Positions 32,677-46,522 of a stretch of DNA of 64,000 bases are shown piece by piece. The notes beneath the pieces were generated by a model that ran no database searches, had not been told where the DNA came from, and was given only the letters and a program-made list of their open reading frames with translations. Source of the DNA: Leifsonia sp. PS1209 (lineage in GTDB: Bacteria; Actinomycetota; Actinomycetes; Actinomycetales; Microbacteriaceae). The DNA lies in NCBI RefSeq assembly GCF_012317045.1, contig NZ_CP051154.1:1798001-1862000 (forward strand), read 5' to 3'. The stretch's first letter is position 1, and each line of letters begins with the position of its first letter. Both the position numbers and the translations under genes were made by a program.

Positions 32677-34754
32677 CAGGAACCTGCCTTCACAGTAAGG
32701 ATGTGCACGGGCTCGGTGAACGCGTCGAGCCGGACGTAGTCGTCGGCCCCCCAGGTCCATTTCGCACCCGTGACGATGTCTTTGACCTCGAACAGGGCGC
32801 CGGGCTCGACGCCGAACGCGGCGACGTCGAGGTGCACCATCGTCTCGCGCACCGAGTGCGGGTCGACGTTCGCCACGACGATGACCGCATCCGGTTTGCC
32901 GCTGCGGGTGAACTCGCCGGCCAGATATTTGGAGTAGACGAGGATCGAGTCGTCGTCGCTGGCGTGCACCCGCAGGTTGCGCAGCTGGCGGAGCGCCGGA
33001 TGCTCGCTGCGCGCCCGGTTGAGCATGGTCAGGTACGGCGCGAGCGACTGGCCGAGGGTCTGCGCCCTGCCGTAGTCGCGCGGGCGGTACTCGTACTTCT
33101 CGTTGTCGATGTACTCCTCCGCGCCGGCGCGGGCGACGTTCTCGTACAGCTCGAAGCCGGAGTAGACGCCCCAGGTCGGCGCGGCCGTCGCCGCGATGGC
33201 CGCGCGCACCTTGAACGCGGCCGGGCCGCCGAACTGCAGGTACTCGGTGAGGATGTCCGGGGTGTTGACGAACAGGTTGGGGCGCAGGAAGTCCGCCGTC
33301 TCTGTAGCGAGGCCGGTGAGGAACTCCTCCAGCTCCTCCTTCGTGTTGCGCCAGGTGAAGTAGGTGTACGACTGCTGGAAGCCCGCCTTGGCGAGCGTGT
33401 GCAGGATCGCGGGGCGGGTGAACGCCTCGGCGAGGAAGACCACATCCGGGTCGGTGGCGTTGACCGTGCGGATCAGCCACTCCCAGAACGCCAGCGGCTT
33501 GGTGTGCGGGTTGTCCACGCGGAAGATGCGGACGCCGAGCGACATCCAGTAGCGGACGATGCGCAGGATCTCCTCGCGCAGGCCCTCCGGGTCGTTGTCG
33601 AAGTTGATCGGGTAGATGTCCTGGTACTTCTTCGGCGGGTTCTCGGCGTACGCGATCGTGCCGTCCGGCAGGGTCGTGAACCACTCGGGATGCTCGGTGA
33701 CCCACGGGTGGTCCGGTGCGGCCTGCAGTGCGAGGTCGAGCGCGACCTCGAGCCCGGCCTGCTTGGCCTTGCCGACGAAGTAGACGAAGTCCTTCTCCGT
33801 GCCGAGGTCGGGGTGGATGGCGTCGTGGCCGCCCTCCGCCGAGCCGATGGCCCAGGGCGAACCCGGATCGTTCGGTCCCGCATCCAGCGTGTTGTTCGGC
33901 CCCTTGCGGAACGTGCGCCCGATCGGGTGGATCGGCGGCAGGTAGACGACGTCGAAGCCCATCGCGGCGACCTCCGGCAGGCGCTTCGCCGCCGAGCGGA
34001 AGGTGCCGGACTTCCAGGTGCCGTCCGGCTGCTTCTTCGCGCCCTCGGAGCGCGGGAAGAACTCGTACCAGCTGCCGACGCCCGCGCGGGTGCGCTCCAC
34101 CTGCACGCCGCGCGTCGCGGAGAGGGTGGGCAGGTCGACGACGGGGCGCACGGTGAGGATGCCAGCGACGCGCGGCTCGATGGCGGCGGCGAACCGTTCA
34201 TCCACTGTCTTGGTGGTGTCGGCGACCACCTTGGCGGTCTCGGTGAGGTGGCGGCGCTCCGCCGTGCTGCGGCGCTTGTCCGTCGCCGCGCGGGTGAGGA
34301 GCTCGTGCCCGATGGTCAGCATCAGCTCGGTGTCGATGCCGGCCGGGATCTTGACCTCCGCGTTGTGCCGCCAGGTGGCGTACTCGTCGGCGTACGCCTG
34401 CACGCGGTACTTCCAGAGGCCCTCCGTCTCCAGCTGGACGAGCACCTCCCAGCGGTCGGTGCCCGGGTCGACGGGGTGCATCCTGTGCTCGGTCTGCACG
34501 CCGTTCGGGTCGAGCAGGAGCAGGTCGACGCCGATCTGGTCGTGGCCCTCCCTGAACGCCGTGGCCCGGAACGGGATCACCTCCCCGCTGAACGCCGCCG
34601 CCGGCCAGAGGCCGTCGTCCACCTGGGGGGAGAGCCCCAGGATCGGGATGCGCCCCAGCAGGGGAACGTAGTCGGTCTGCGCCGGTGCGCCGCCGTCCGC
34701 AGGGGATGCAGGCTGTCCGGCCGATACTGTTTTGGTCGCTGCACTCTTTGCCAC
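32676..34754 (-). CDS. glgE: Alpha-1,4-glucan:maltose-1-phosphate maltosyltransferase
   Basis: GlgE extends alpha-glucan with maltose from maltose-1-phosphate. The chosen start GTG 34752-34754 lies exactly 6 nt after a TACGGT -10, giving a 692-residue leaderless product. The N-terminal all-helical and beta domains (DUF3416) cover about 25-220. The GH13_3 barrel follows, with [19 protein letters not shown], the nucleophile Asp in [10 protein letters not shown] and the acid Glu in [10 protein letters not shown]. The RVDNPHTKP signature separates GlgE from amylases. Its partners TreS and Mak are absent from the window. Confidence 0.96.
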   Translation of the reverse strand: MAKSAATKTVSAGQPASPADGGAPAQTDYVPLLGRIPILGLSPQVDDGLWPAAAFSGEVIPFRATAFREGHDQIGVDLLLLDPNGVQTEHRMHPVDPGTDRWEVLVQLETEGLWKYRVQAYADEYATWRHNAEVKIPAGIDTELMLTIGHELLTRAATDKRRSTAERRHLTETAKVVADTTKTVDERFAAAIEPRVAGILTVRPVVDLPTLSATRGVQVERTRAGVGSWYEFFPRSEGAKKQPDGTWKSGTFRSAAKRLPEVAAMGFDVVYLPPIHPIGRTFRKGPNNTLDAGPNDPGSPWAIGSAEGGHDAIHPDLGTEKDFVYFVGKAKQAGLEVALDLALQAAPDHPWVTEHPEWFTTLPDGTIAYAENPPKKYQDIYPINFDNDPEGLREEILRIVRYWMSLGVRIFRVDNPHTKPLAFWEWLIRTVNATDPDVVFLAEAFTRPAILHTLAKAGFQQSYTYFTWRNTKEELEEFLTGLATETADFLRPNLFVNTPDILTEYLQFGGPAAFKVRAAIAATAAPTWGVYSGFELYENVARAGAEEYIDNEKYEYRPRDYGRAQTLGQSLAPYLTMLNRARSEHPALRQLRNLRVHASDDDSILVYSKYLAGEFTRSGKPDAVIVVANVDPHSVRETMVHLDVAAFGVEPGALFEVKDIVTGAKWTWGADDYVRLDAFTEPVHILTVKAGS

Positions 34755-34760
34755 ACCCCG

Positions 34761-34804
34761 ACCGTACACGCATTAACGTGCCGGACATCAGGCTCCCCTA
34801 GAGT
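34761..34804. promoter_or_regulatory. Divergent leaderless promoters of glgE and glgP
   Basis: On the minus strand TACGGT (34761-34766) ends 6 nt before the glgE GTG. On the plus strand TAGAGT (34799-34804) ends 6 nt before the glgP GTG at 34811. The two predicted transcript starts are only about 57 bp apart, so RNA polymerase or a shared regulator could couple synthesis and breakdown of glucan. Confidence 0.65.
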
Positions 34805-34810
34805 GGCAGC

Positions 34811-37384
34811 GTGAAGGCTATCCGAAGGTTCACCGTCCGTGCCGTCCTGCCAGAGAATCTCTCTGCTCTCGAAGAGATTGCAGGCAATTTGCGCTGGTCC
34901 TGGCATGAGCCGACCCGCCAGCTGTTCGCGAGGATCGCGCCCGAGTTGTGGCAGCAGGTGGGCCACGATCCGATCGCGCTGCTGGGCGCCGTCGAGCCTG
35001 CCCGGCTCGCCGAACTCGCTGCCGACCAGGGCTACGTCGACTGGGCCTCCCACATCCGGGAGGACCTGCGCGCATACCTGAGCGAGCCGCGCTGGTATCA
35101 GTCGCTCGACGACTCCGCTCCTCACTCCATCGCATACTTCTCCCCGGAGTTCGGGATCGCCGCCGCCCTGCCGCAGTACTCGGGCGGCCTCGGCATCCTC
35201 GCCGGCGACCACCTCAAGGCCGCGAGCGACCTCGGCGTTCCTCTCGTCGGCGTCGGCCTCTTCTACCGCTCGGGATACTTCGCCCAGGCGATCACGCCGG
35301 ACGGCTGGCAGCTGGAGAGCTACCCGGTGCTCGACCCCGACGGCCTTCCGCTGTCCGTCCTGCGCAACCCGGACGGCACCCCGGTGCAGATCACGCTCGC
35401 CCTCCCCGACGGCGTGCTGCACGCCCGCGTCTGGCAGGTCGCCGTCGGACGTGTGACGCTGCTGCTGCTCGACACGGACATCCCAGACAACGAGGAGCGG
35501 CTGCGCTCGGTGACCGACCGCCTGTACGGCGGAGGAGGAGAGCACCGCCTGCTGCAGGAGCTGCTGCTCGGCATCGGCGGCGTGCGCGCCGTCAAGGCGT
35601 GGAACGACCTGACCGGAACTCCGGCCGCCGAGGTGTTCCACACCAACGAGGGCCACGCAGGGTTCCTCGGCCTGGAGCGCATCTCCGACCTGATCGGCGA
35701 GGGCCTCACCTTCGACGAGGCGCTACAGGTGGTGCGTGCGGGAACGGTGTTCACCACGCACACCCCTGTCCCCGCCGGCATCGACCGGTTCGACACCCCT
35801 CTCGTCCAGCGCTATTTCTCCACCGACCTCCTGCCCGGCGTCGACCCGCAGCAGGTGCTCTCCCTCGGTGCCGAGGACTACCCGGGCGGCTCGCCGGACG
35901 TGTTCAACATGGCCGTGATGGGCCTCCGGCTCGGCCAGCACGCCAACGGCGTCTCGCGGCTGCACGGCGAGGTCAGCAGGCAGATGTTCAACGGGCTCTA
36001 CCCGGGGTTCGACGCGCAGGAGGTGCCGATCGACTCGGTCACCAACGGCGTACACGCCCCCACCTGGACGGACCCGATGCTGCTCGCGCTCGCCGAGGAA
36101 CGCCTCGGCACCGACGACACCACCGCAGCGGACTGGGCCAACGGCCAGGCCGTCACCGACCTCGACCTGTGGTCGGTGCGCACCAGGATGCGCGAGCAGC
36201 TGGTGGAGGACGCCCGGCGCCGCCTGCAGGCCGCGTGGGAGTCGCAGAACCCCGGCGGCATCGCCCCGGCCTGGATGGACGAGCTGCTCGACCCGTCCGT
36301 GCTCACCATCGGGTTCGCCCGGCGCGTCCCGACGTACAAGCGCCTCACCCTGATGCTGCACAGCCCGGAGCGGCTGCGGTCGATCCTGCTGAACGCCGAC
36401 CGGCCGGTGCAGATCGTGATCGCCGGCAAGTCGCATCCGGCAGACGACGAGGGCAAGCGCCTCATCCAGAAGCTGGTGCAGTTCGCCTCGGAGCCCGACA
36501 TCCGCACCCGCATGGTCTTCCTGCCCGACTACGACATCGGGATGGCGCAGCTGCTCTACCCCGGCACGGACATCTGGCTGAACAACCCGCTGCGCCCGCT
36601 GGAGGCGTGCGGCACCTCCGGGATGAAGGCGGCACTGAACGGAGCGCTCAACCTCTCCATCCTCGACGGCTGGTGGAATGAGTTCTACGACGGCGAGAAC
36701 GGCTGGGCGATCCCGTCCGCCGACGCGGCGGGAGACGGGGCGGAGCGCGACGCGCTCGAAGCCGAGGCGCTCTACGACCTGATCGAGCACCAGATCGCCC
36801 CGCGGTTCTACGACCGCAACAGCGACGGCGTGCCCGAGAGGTGGGTCGGCCAGATCCGGCACACCCTCTCCACCCTGTCGCCCGAGCTGAGCGCGGGCAG
36901 GATGGTGCGCGAGTACGTCACCCGCCTCTACGTTCCCGCCACCACGTTCGAGCGCAGGCTCACCGCAGACGGCTTCGCCGCCGCCCGCAGCCTCGCCGCC
37001 TGGAAGTCGCGCGTCCGCGCAGCCTGGCCGGGCGTCACGGTCGCCCACGTCGACGCCGGAGGTGTGGATGCTGTGCCGCAGGTCGGCGACGAGCTGCACG
37101 TGCGCGCACTGGTGCACCTGGGCGGGCTGAGCCCCGACGACGTGGAGGTGCAGCTGGTCTACGGCCGCAGCCACGAGGGCGACGACCTGACCGACGTTCG
37201 CCACGAGGCGCTCGCTGTCGACGAAGCGGAGCCGGGCGTCGACGACCCGTCCGTGGCGCGCGAGTACCGCGGGACGGTCGAGCTCGACCACGCGGGCGGT
37301 TTCGGATACACGGTGCGTGTCGTGCCGCGCAACCCGCTGCTGATCTCCGATGCGGAGCTGGGGCTGGTGGCGGTCGCGAGCTGA
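34811..37384 (+). CDS. glgP: Alpha-glucan (maltodextrin/glycogen) phosphorylase, GT35
   Basis: The enzyme releases glucose-1-phosphate from glucan ends. The 857-residue protein begins with the DUF3417-type N-terminus (FTVRAVLPENLSALEEIAGN) typical of the short bacterial alpha-glucan phosphorylases. It continues with YFSPEFGIAAALPQYSGGLG and the GHAGF loop. The PLP-binding Lys is in the EACGTSGMKAALNG motif. The C-terminal part (from about 720) is extended and holds PQVGDELHVRALVHLGG. The start is leaderless (TAGAGT, 6 nt). It is convergent with ybaK-glgX. Confidence 0.96.
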   Translation: MKAIRRFTVRAVLPENLSALEEIAGNLRWSWHEPTRQLFARIAPELWQQVGHDPIALLGAVEPARLAELAADQGYVDWASHIREDLRAYLSEPRWYQSLDDSAPHSIAYFSPEFGIAAALPQYSGGLGILAGDHLKAASDLGVPLVGVGLFYRSGYFAQAITPDGWQLESYPVLDPDGLPLSVLRNPDGTPVQITLALPDGVLHARVWQVAVGRVTLLLLDTDIPDNEERLRSVTDRLYGGGGEHRLLQELLLGIGGVRAVKAWNDLTGTPAAEVFHTNEGHAGFLGLERISDLIGEGLTFDEALQVVRAGTVFTTHTPVPAGIDRFDTPLVQRYFSTDLLPGVDPQQVLSLGAEDYPGGSPDVFNMAVMGLRLGQHANGVSRLHGEVSRQMFNGLYPGFDAQEVPIDSVTNGVHAPTWTDPMLLALAEERLGTDDTTAADWANGQAVTDLDLWSVRTRMREQLVEDARRRLQAAWESQNPGGIAPAWMDELLDPSVLTIGFARRVPTYKRLTLMLHSPERLRSILLNADRPVQIVIAGKSHPADDEGKRLIQKLVQFASEPDIRTRMVFLPDYDIGMAQLLYPGTDIWLNNPLRPLEACGTSGMKAALNGALNLSILDGWWNEFYDGENGWAIPSADAAGDGAERDALEAEALYDLIEHQIAPRFYDRNSDGVPERWVGQIRHTLSTLSPELSAGRMVREYVTRLYVPATTFERRLTADGFAAARSLAAWKSRVRAAWPGVTVAHVDAGGVDAVPQVGDELHVRALVHLGGLSPDDVEVQLVYGRSHEGDDLTDVRHEALAVDEAEPGVDDPSVAREYRGTVELDHAGGFGYTVRVVPRNPLLISDAELGLVAVAS

Positions 37385-37387
37385 CCG

Positions 37388-37888
37388 TCAGGCGGCGATG
37401 GCCGCGACGTCTCCGGCGGTGACGGCGAGGAGGTCGGTGGGGGAGAGCTCCACGTCCATCCCGCGCTTGCCGCCGGAGACGAACACCGTGTCCCAGAGCT
37501 GGGCCGTCTCGTCCAGCACGGTGCGGAGCCTGGTCTTCTGCCCGATCGGGCTGATGCCGCCGACCACATAGCCGGTCTTGCGTTCGGCGACGGCCGGATC
37601 GGCCATCGTCGCGCGCTTGGCGCCGACGGCAGCGGCGAGCGCCTTGAGGTCGAGCATCCCGGTCACCGGCACAATGCCGACCACGAGGCCGAGCTCGGTG
37701 TCGGCGAGCAGCGTTTTGAACACGCGGTCGGGTTCGACGCCGAGCGCCTCCGCCGCTTCCAGGCCGTACGAGGCGGCCGCCGGGTCGTGGTCGTACGCGT
37801 GCACCGTGAACGCGATGCCGGCCGCCGTCAGCGCGACGGTCGCCGGGGTGCCTGCCATCCTCCCGGACGGCGACTTCGCCTTCGCCAC
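37388..37888 (-). CDS. ybaK: Cys-tRNA(Pro) deacylase YbaK
   Basis: YbaK hydrolyses Cys mis-attached to tRNA-Pro. The 166-residue protein has the editing-domain motifs AGIAFTVHAYDHDP, DRVFKTLLADT, LKALAAAVGAKRATMA, KTGYVVGGISPIGQKTRL and a C-terminal VELSPTDLL. GTG 37886-37888 overlaps the glgX stop (TAGTG), so it is translated with glgX. Its 3' end lies 3 nt from the convergent glgP stop. The pairing with a glycogen gene looks like opportunistic operon membership. Confidence 0.93.
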   Translation of the reverse strand: MAKAKSPSGRMAGTPATVALTAAGIAFTVHAYDHDPAAASYGLEAAEALGVEPDRVFKTLLADTELGLVVGIVPVTGMLDLKALAAAVGAKRATMADPAVAERKTGYVVGGISPIGQKTRLRTVLDETAQLWDTVFVSGGKRGMDVELSPTDLLAVTAGDVAAIAA

Positions 37889-40005
37889 TACGCCGTTGCC
37901 TCCGCTGCCTCGGCCGGGTGCTGCTGGATGGCCGTTTCCGACGGCTCCAGGCGCGGGCCGTTGGCGCGGAACAGCTGCATCGACGCGCCTCCCACCAGCC
38001 GGGTGGCGCCGGGGGCGAGTGTCTCGTGCTCCTCGTCGATCGGCACCTCGGTCGCGCTGTCCCAGAGCAGCCGGTACGAGTCGACGCCGGGTGCGACGGG
38101 GAGTCGCACCTCCACGTCGTCCTCGACGCCGTGCACGATCAGCAGGATGCGGTTGAACTCCTCCTGGTCGGGCGTCGACGCCGCCAGGTACTGCAGGGTG
38201 CGGTTCTCCGGCGAGTTCCAGTCCTCGTCGTCCATCAGCGCGCCGGACGCGTCGAACCAGTCCATGTGGCTGGCGTTCTTGGTGGACTGACCGAACACCG
38301 CGTACTTGCTCGGACGGAGCGCGGGATTGTCCCTGCGGAGTTCGAGCAGCCGCCGGGTGGTGTCGTACATCTCCCGCTGCTCGCGGGTGCGCAGCCAGCT
38401 CAGCCAGGTGAGCTCGCTGTCCTGGCAGTACGCGTTGTTGTTGCCGCGCTGGCTGCGACCGAACTCGTCGCCGGAGGTGATCATCGGCACGCCGGCGGAC
38501 AGCAGCAGGGTGCCCATCAGGTTCCTGATCGCCTTGTGCCGGTCGAGGAGGACCGCCTCGTCGGTCGTCACGCCCTCGATGCCGTGGTTGAACGACCGGT
38601 TGTTGTCGGTGCCGTCCCGGTTGTTCTCGCCGTTGCCGAGGTTGTGCTTCACGTCATACGCGGTCAGATCCGCCATCGTGAACCCGTCGTGCGCCGTCAC
38701 GAAGTTCACGGACGCCAGCGGTCCGCGCTCCGGCGAGAAGGTGTTCGACGACCCGGCGAGCCTGGTCGCGAAGCCGCCGATGCCGACCGGAGGGTTCCCG
38801 TTCCTCCTCGCCTCCGCGATGTCGGCGAGCCAGAAGTTCCGCACCCTGTCGCGGTAGCGGTCGTTCCACTCCGACCAGCCGGCCGGGAAGTTCCCCGTCT
38901 GCCAGCCGCCCATCCCGACATCCCACGGCTCGGCGATCATCTTCACGTCGGCCAGCGCCGGATCGCTGAGCACGCTCTGCAGCAGGGGATGCTCCGGGCT
39001 GTACTGCACGTCCGCCCCGCGCCCCAGCGTCGCGGCCAGGTCGAACCGGAACCCGTCGATCTGCATCTCGTTCGCCCAGTAGCGCAGCGAATCCTGCACC
39101 AGCCGGATGGGGACCGGATGCCCGAAGTTCAGGGTGTTCCCGCATCCGGTCACGTCGATGTACGCGCCGGTCTCGTCCTGCCGGTAGTAGGTGGCGTTGT
39201 CGATGCCGCGGAAGCTGGTGCGCGGACCGCCCAGCCCCTCCTCGGCCGTGTGGTTGTAGACCACGTCGAGGATGACCTCGAGCCCGGCCTGGTGCAGCAG
39301 CTTGACCATGCCCTTGAACTCGGCGAGCACCGCATCCGGACCGGCCGCCTGCGCAGCACGCGACGCATACGGGGCGTGCGGGGAGAAGAAGTTGAGGGTG
39401 TTGTATCCCCAGTAGTTGGTGAGCCCCTGCTGCAGCAGCCGCTGCTCGGAGACGAACGCCTGCACGGGGAGCAGCTCGACGGCGGTGACGCCCAGATCCT
39501 TCAGATAGCCGATTGTCGACTCGTGCGCGAGGCCGGCGTACGTTCCGCGCAGCTCCTCCGGCACATCGGGGTTGAGCTTGCTGATGCCTTTCACGTGCGC
39601 CTCGTAGACCACGGTGTGATCCAGTGGGATGTTCGGCTTGCTCACGTCCCCCCAGTCGAAGCCGTCCGCCACGACCGTGCCGCGCCACCCGTCGGAGCCC
39701 ACCCGCACCAGCCCCCGCGCATACGGGTCGAGCAGCATCGTCTCCGGATTGAACACGTTGGTGGGAGACGCAGGGCCGGACACCCGGATGGCATACCGGG
39801 CGCCCACGGCCAGCGAGCGCGACCTGCCCACCCAGACGTTGTTCGCATCCTTGGTCATCGGCACGGTCTTCACCAGCCAGTTCGGGTCCTTCGCGTCGAA
39901 CAGGCACAGCTCCATGCCGTCGGCGTGCTCGGACCACACCCGCAGCTCGCCGCCGTGAGTGCCGACGCGGACGCCGAGGTTGCGCAGAGGATCAGCGGGG
40001 CTCAT
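37888..40005 (-). CDS. glgX: Glycogen debranching enzyme GlgX
   Basis: GlgX removes alpha-1,6 branches left after phosphorylase action. The 705-residue protein has an N-terminal CBM48 (about 10-110, GELRVWSEHADGMELCLFD) and a GH13 barrel. The barrel shows the segment VTAVELLPVQAFVSEQ, the nucleophile Asp in IDGFRFDLAATLGRG, the acid Glu in KMIAEPWDVG, and VTAHDGFTMADL. The stretch ILDVVYNHTAEEG is diagnostic of the isoamylase/GlgX group. The ATG lies 7 nt after TACTGT (40013-40018, minus strand). ybaK is coupled to its stop codon. Confidence 0.96.
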   Translation of the reverse strand: MSPADPLRNLGVRVGTHGGELRVWSEHADGMELCLFDAKDPNWLVKTVPMTKDANNVWVGRSRSLAVGARYAIRVSGPASPTNVFNPETMLLDPYARGLVRVGSDGWRGTVVADGFDWGDVSKPNIPLDHTVVYEAHVKGISKLNPDVPEELRGTYAGLAHESTIGYLKDLGVTAVELLPVQAFVSEQRLLQQGLTNYWGYNTLNFFSPHAPYASRAAQAAGPDAVLAEFKGMVKLLHQAGLEVILDVVYNHTAEEGLGGPRTSFRGIDNATYYRQDETGAYIDVTGCGNTLNFGHPVPIRLVQDSLRYWANEMQIDGFRFDLAATLGRGADVQYSPEHPLLQSVLSDPALADVKMIAEPWDVGMGGWQTGNFPAGWSEWNDRYRDRVRNFWLADIAEARRNGNPPVGIGGFATRLAGSSNTFSPERGPLASVNFVTAHDGFTMADLTAYDVKHNLGNGENNRDGTDNNRSFNHGIEGVTTDEAVLLDRHKAIRNLMGTLLLSAGVPMITSGDEFGRSQRGNNNAYCQDSELTWLSWLRTREQREMYDTTRRLLELRRDNPALRPSKYAVFGQSTKNASHMDWFDASGALMDDEDWNSPENRTLQYLAASTPDQEEFNRILLIVHGVEDDVEVRLPVAPGVDSYRLLWDSATEVPIDEEHETLAPGATRLVGGASMQLFRANGPRLEPSETAIQQHPAEAAEATA

Positions 40006-40011
40006 GCGATC

Positions 40012-40018
40012 TACAGTA
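40012..40018. promoter_or_regulatory. Overlapping back-to-back -10 boxes of glgX and the cysteine desulfurase
   Basis: TACAGT on the plus strand (40012-40017) and TACTGT on the minus strand (40018-40013) share five base pairs. The minus box sits 7 nt from the glgX ATG; the plus box would start a leader of about 34 nt before GTG 40058. The two promoters should exclude each other. This reading is inferred from box spacing. Confidence 0.5.
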
Positions 40019-40026
40019 GTGAATAG

Positions 40027-44805
<4,779 letters not shown>

Positions 44806-44885
44806 GCCAGGACTCGTCCGTCTACGCCTGAACAGGGGGTAGAATGACCGGCCTGACGCGATCGCGCTACCGATAGCATCGAAGA

Positions 44886-46289
44886 GTGCGCTCGCCCGGG
44901 GCGCACTGCAAGGGCTTAGCTCGTCGCTCTCGGAGGGACCCGGACGGAGTGCTGGTCGGCTTTGCAGCTGTTATCGCCATGACCTCGGTCGCCACAGGGC
45001 TGACCGGGGTTTCCGTCGCGCCCGCAGATCTCCCTCCGATCGCGGCATACAGCTACAGCGCCTCCTCGTACGACGCGGTCGTCGCCGATGCTCCCTCCGG
45101 CAGCGGGACGTCGGCCGTCGCGCCGGGATCGCTGCTCGGCTCCATCGCCGGGCTGAGCGCCGCCGCGGTGCCCGGCTTCGTCAGCGCGCACAAGGCCGAC
45201 CTCGACCGGATGCTCGTCACGCCGCCGCGCGCCGGTGACGTCTCCGCGGTCTGGCGCCTGCTCGACCCCGTCAAGCAGGCGGCGCTCGTCGCCGAGGCCC
45301 CGCACGTGATCGGCAACCTGGAGGGCATCCCGTACTCGGTCCGCGGCAAGGCGAACGCGATCGACCTCAGCCGCACGATCGCCTCGACCACGAAGCGCCT
45401 CACCACCGAGAACGGCAAGGCCGTGCGCCTGGAGCTGGAGCGCAGGCTCACCACGCTCGACAACGTGAAGAAGGCCCTCACCGTCAAGGACGGCGTGAAG
45501 CGCACCCTGGTCAACCTCGACACCTCCGACGACGCCAGAGCGTCGATCGTCGTCGGCGACCTGTCGACCGCGCGCTACGTGAGCGTGCTGGTGCCCGGCA
45601 TGTACATGTCGGTGGGGGAGCAGATCGTCGACTGGGCCAAGGTCGCGCAGAACCTGCACGACGAGCAGACCGCGTTCCTGCACAGGCTCCTCGGGCCGCG
45701 TTCCTCCGGCGGGGCGCCGGGCGTCGCCGTGGTCGCCTGGATCGGCTACCAGACGCCCGTGCTCACCAACATCGGCGGGATGCAGCTTGCCGAAGAGGGC
45801 GCGGACAGCCTGGAGCGCACCCTGGTCGGCATCCAGGAGCTGCGGAAGGAGAACCCGCCGTACCTGAGCGTGCTCGCGCACTCCTACGGTTCGACGGCCG
45901 CACTGCTCGCCCTCCAGCGGCACACGGTGACGGTGGATGCGCTGGCGCTGATGGGCTCGCCGGGCAGCGACGCGCAGTCGGTGCAGCAGCTGAGCGTGCG
46001 CGGCGGCAACGTGTTCGTCGGCCAGGCCGACCTCGACCCGGTCGTGCACAGCGCGTTCTTCGGAAGCGACCCGGGCTCCGCGTCCTACGGCGCGCAGCGG
46101 ATGGATGTGGGAGGAGCTGTCGACCCGATCACCGGCAAGAGCCTCAGCGGCTCGTCCGGCCACAACGAGTACTTCACGGCCGGCACGGAGTGCATGCGCA
46201 ACCTCGCCATGATCGGCATCGACCAGGGCCGCCTGGTGATCAGCGGGACGGGATCGTCCGGCGGCGTCGTGACCGCCTCGGCGCGCTGA
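44886..46289 (+). CDS. Exported alpha/beta hydrolase, DUF1023 family
   Basis: The 467-residue protein has a basic N-terminus with a membrane or signal segment (about 24-45), a helical region (about 130-230) and a C-terminal hydrolase domain. The nucleophile elbow is LAHSYGSTAA and the acid-His side includes GHNEYFTAGTE. The motif VSVLVPGMYMS and the overall layout match DUF1023 (PF06259) proteins, which are common and mostly uncharacterised in actinobacteria. GTG 44886 lies 6 nt after TAGCAT (44874-44879). It is probably membrane-anchored with the catalytic part outside. Confidence 0.85.
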   Translation: MRSPGAHCKGLARRSRRDPDGVLVGFAAVIAMTSVATGLTGVSVAPADLPPIAAYSYSASSYDAVVADAPSGSGTSAVAPGSLLGSIAGLSAAAVPGFVSAHKADLDRMLVTPPRAGDVSAVWRLLDPVKQAALVAEAPHVIGNLEGIPYSVRGKANAIDLSRTIASTTKRLTTENGKAVRLELERRLTTLDNVKKALTVKDGVKRTLVNLDTSDDARASIVVGDLSTARYVSVLVPGMYMSVGEQIVDWAKVAQNLHDEQTAFLHRLLGPRSSGGAPGVAVVAWIGYQTPVLTNIGGMQLAEEGADSLERTLVGIQELRKENPPYLSVLAHSYGSTAALLALQRHTVTVDALALMGSPGSDAQSVQQLSVRGGNVFVGQADLDPVVHSAFFGSDPGSASYGAQRMDVGGAVDPITGKSLSGSSGHNEYFTAGTECMRNLAMIGIDQGRLVISGTGSSGGVVTASAR

Positions 46290-46328
46290 CCCTGGACGGC
46301 CGCTCTGCTGCGCGCATAATGGGAGACG

Positions 46329-46522
46329 ATGCAGCCGGATGACGACGAGCGCGACGTGGGCCAGCCCGCTCCGTCCCGGCGTGCCTTCCTGAAGACGGCG
46401 GGGATCGCGGGGATCGGTGCGGCCGTCGGTGGCGTCGCGGCGGGGCGATCGGCGCATCCGTCGCCTCGCATCCCGCCCAGGAGGTCGAGCACGAGACCGG
46501 CGAGGAGTACCCGCCGCTTCCC
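46329..46522 (+). pseudogene. Out-of-frame Tat signal peptide of the phosphoesterase
   Basis: ATG 46329 (CATAAT box 46315-46320) opens a frame with a textbook twin-arginine leader: SRRAFLKTAGIAGIG, then AAVGGVAAG. After the GGGG at 46442-46445 this frame turns into Arg/Ser-rich nonsense and stops near 46553. Restoring one base in that G-run would join it to GASVASHPAQ and on to the catalytic frame. It is a broken leader, a sequencing error or a slip-site. Confidence 0.75.

Noticed and set aside
32677..33705. N-terminal extension of glgB to 1079 codons
   Set aside because: The extra codons overlie glgE in another frame and read as Arg/Gly/His-rich nonsense; the real start overlaps the glgE stop by one base.
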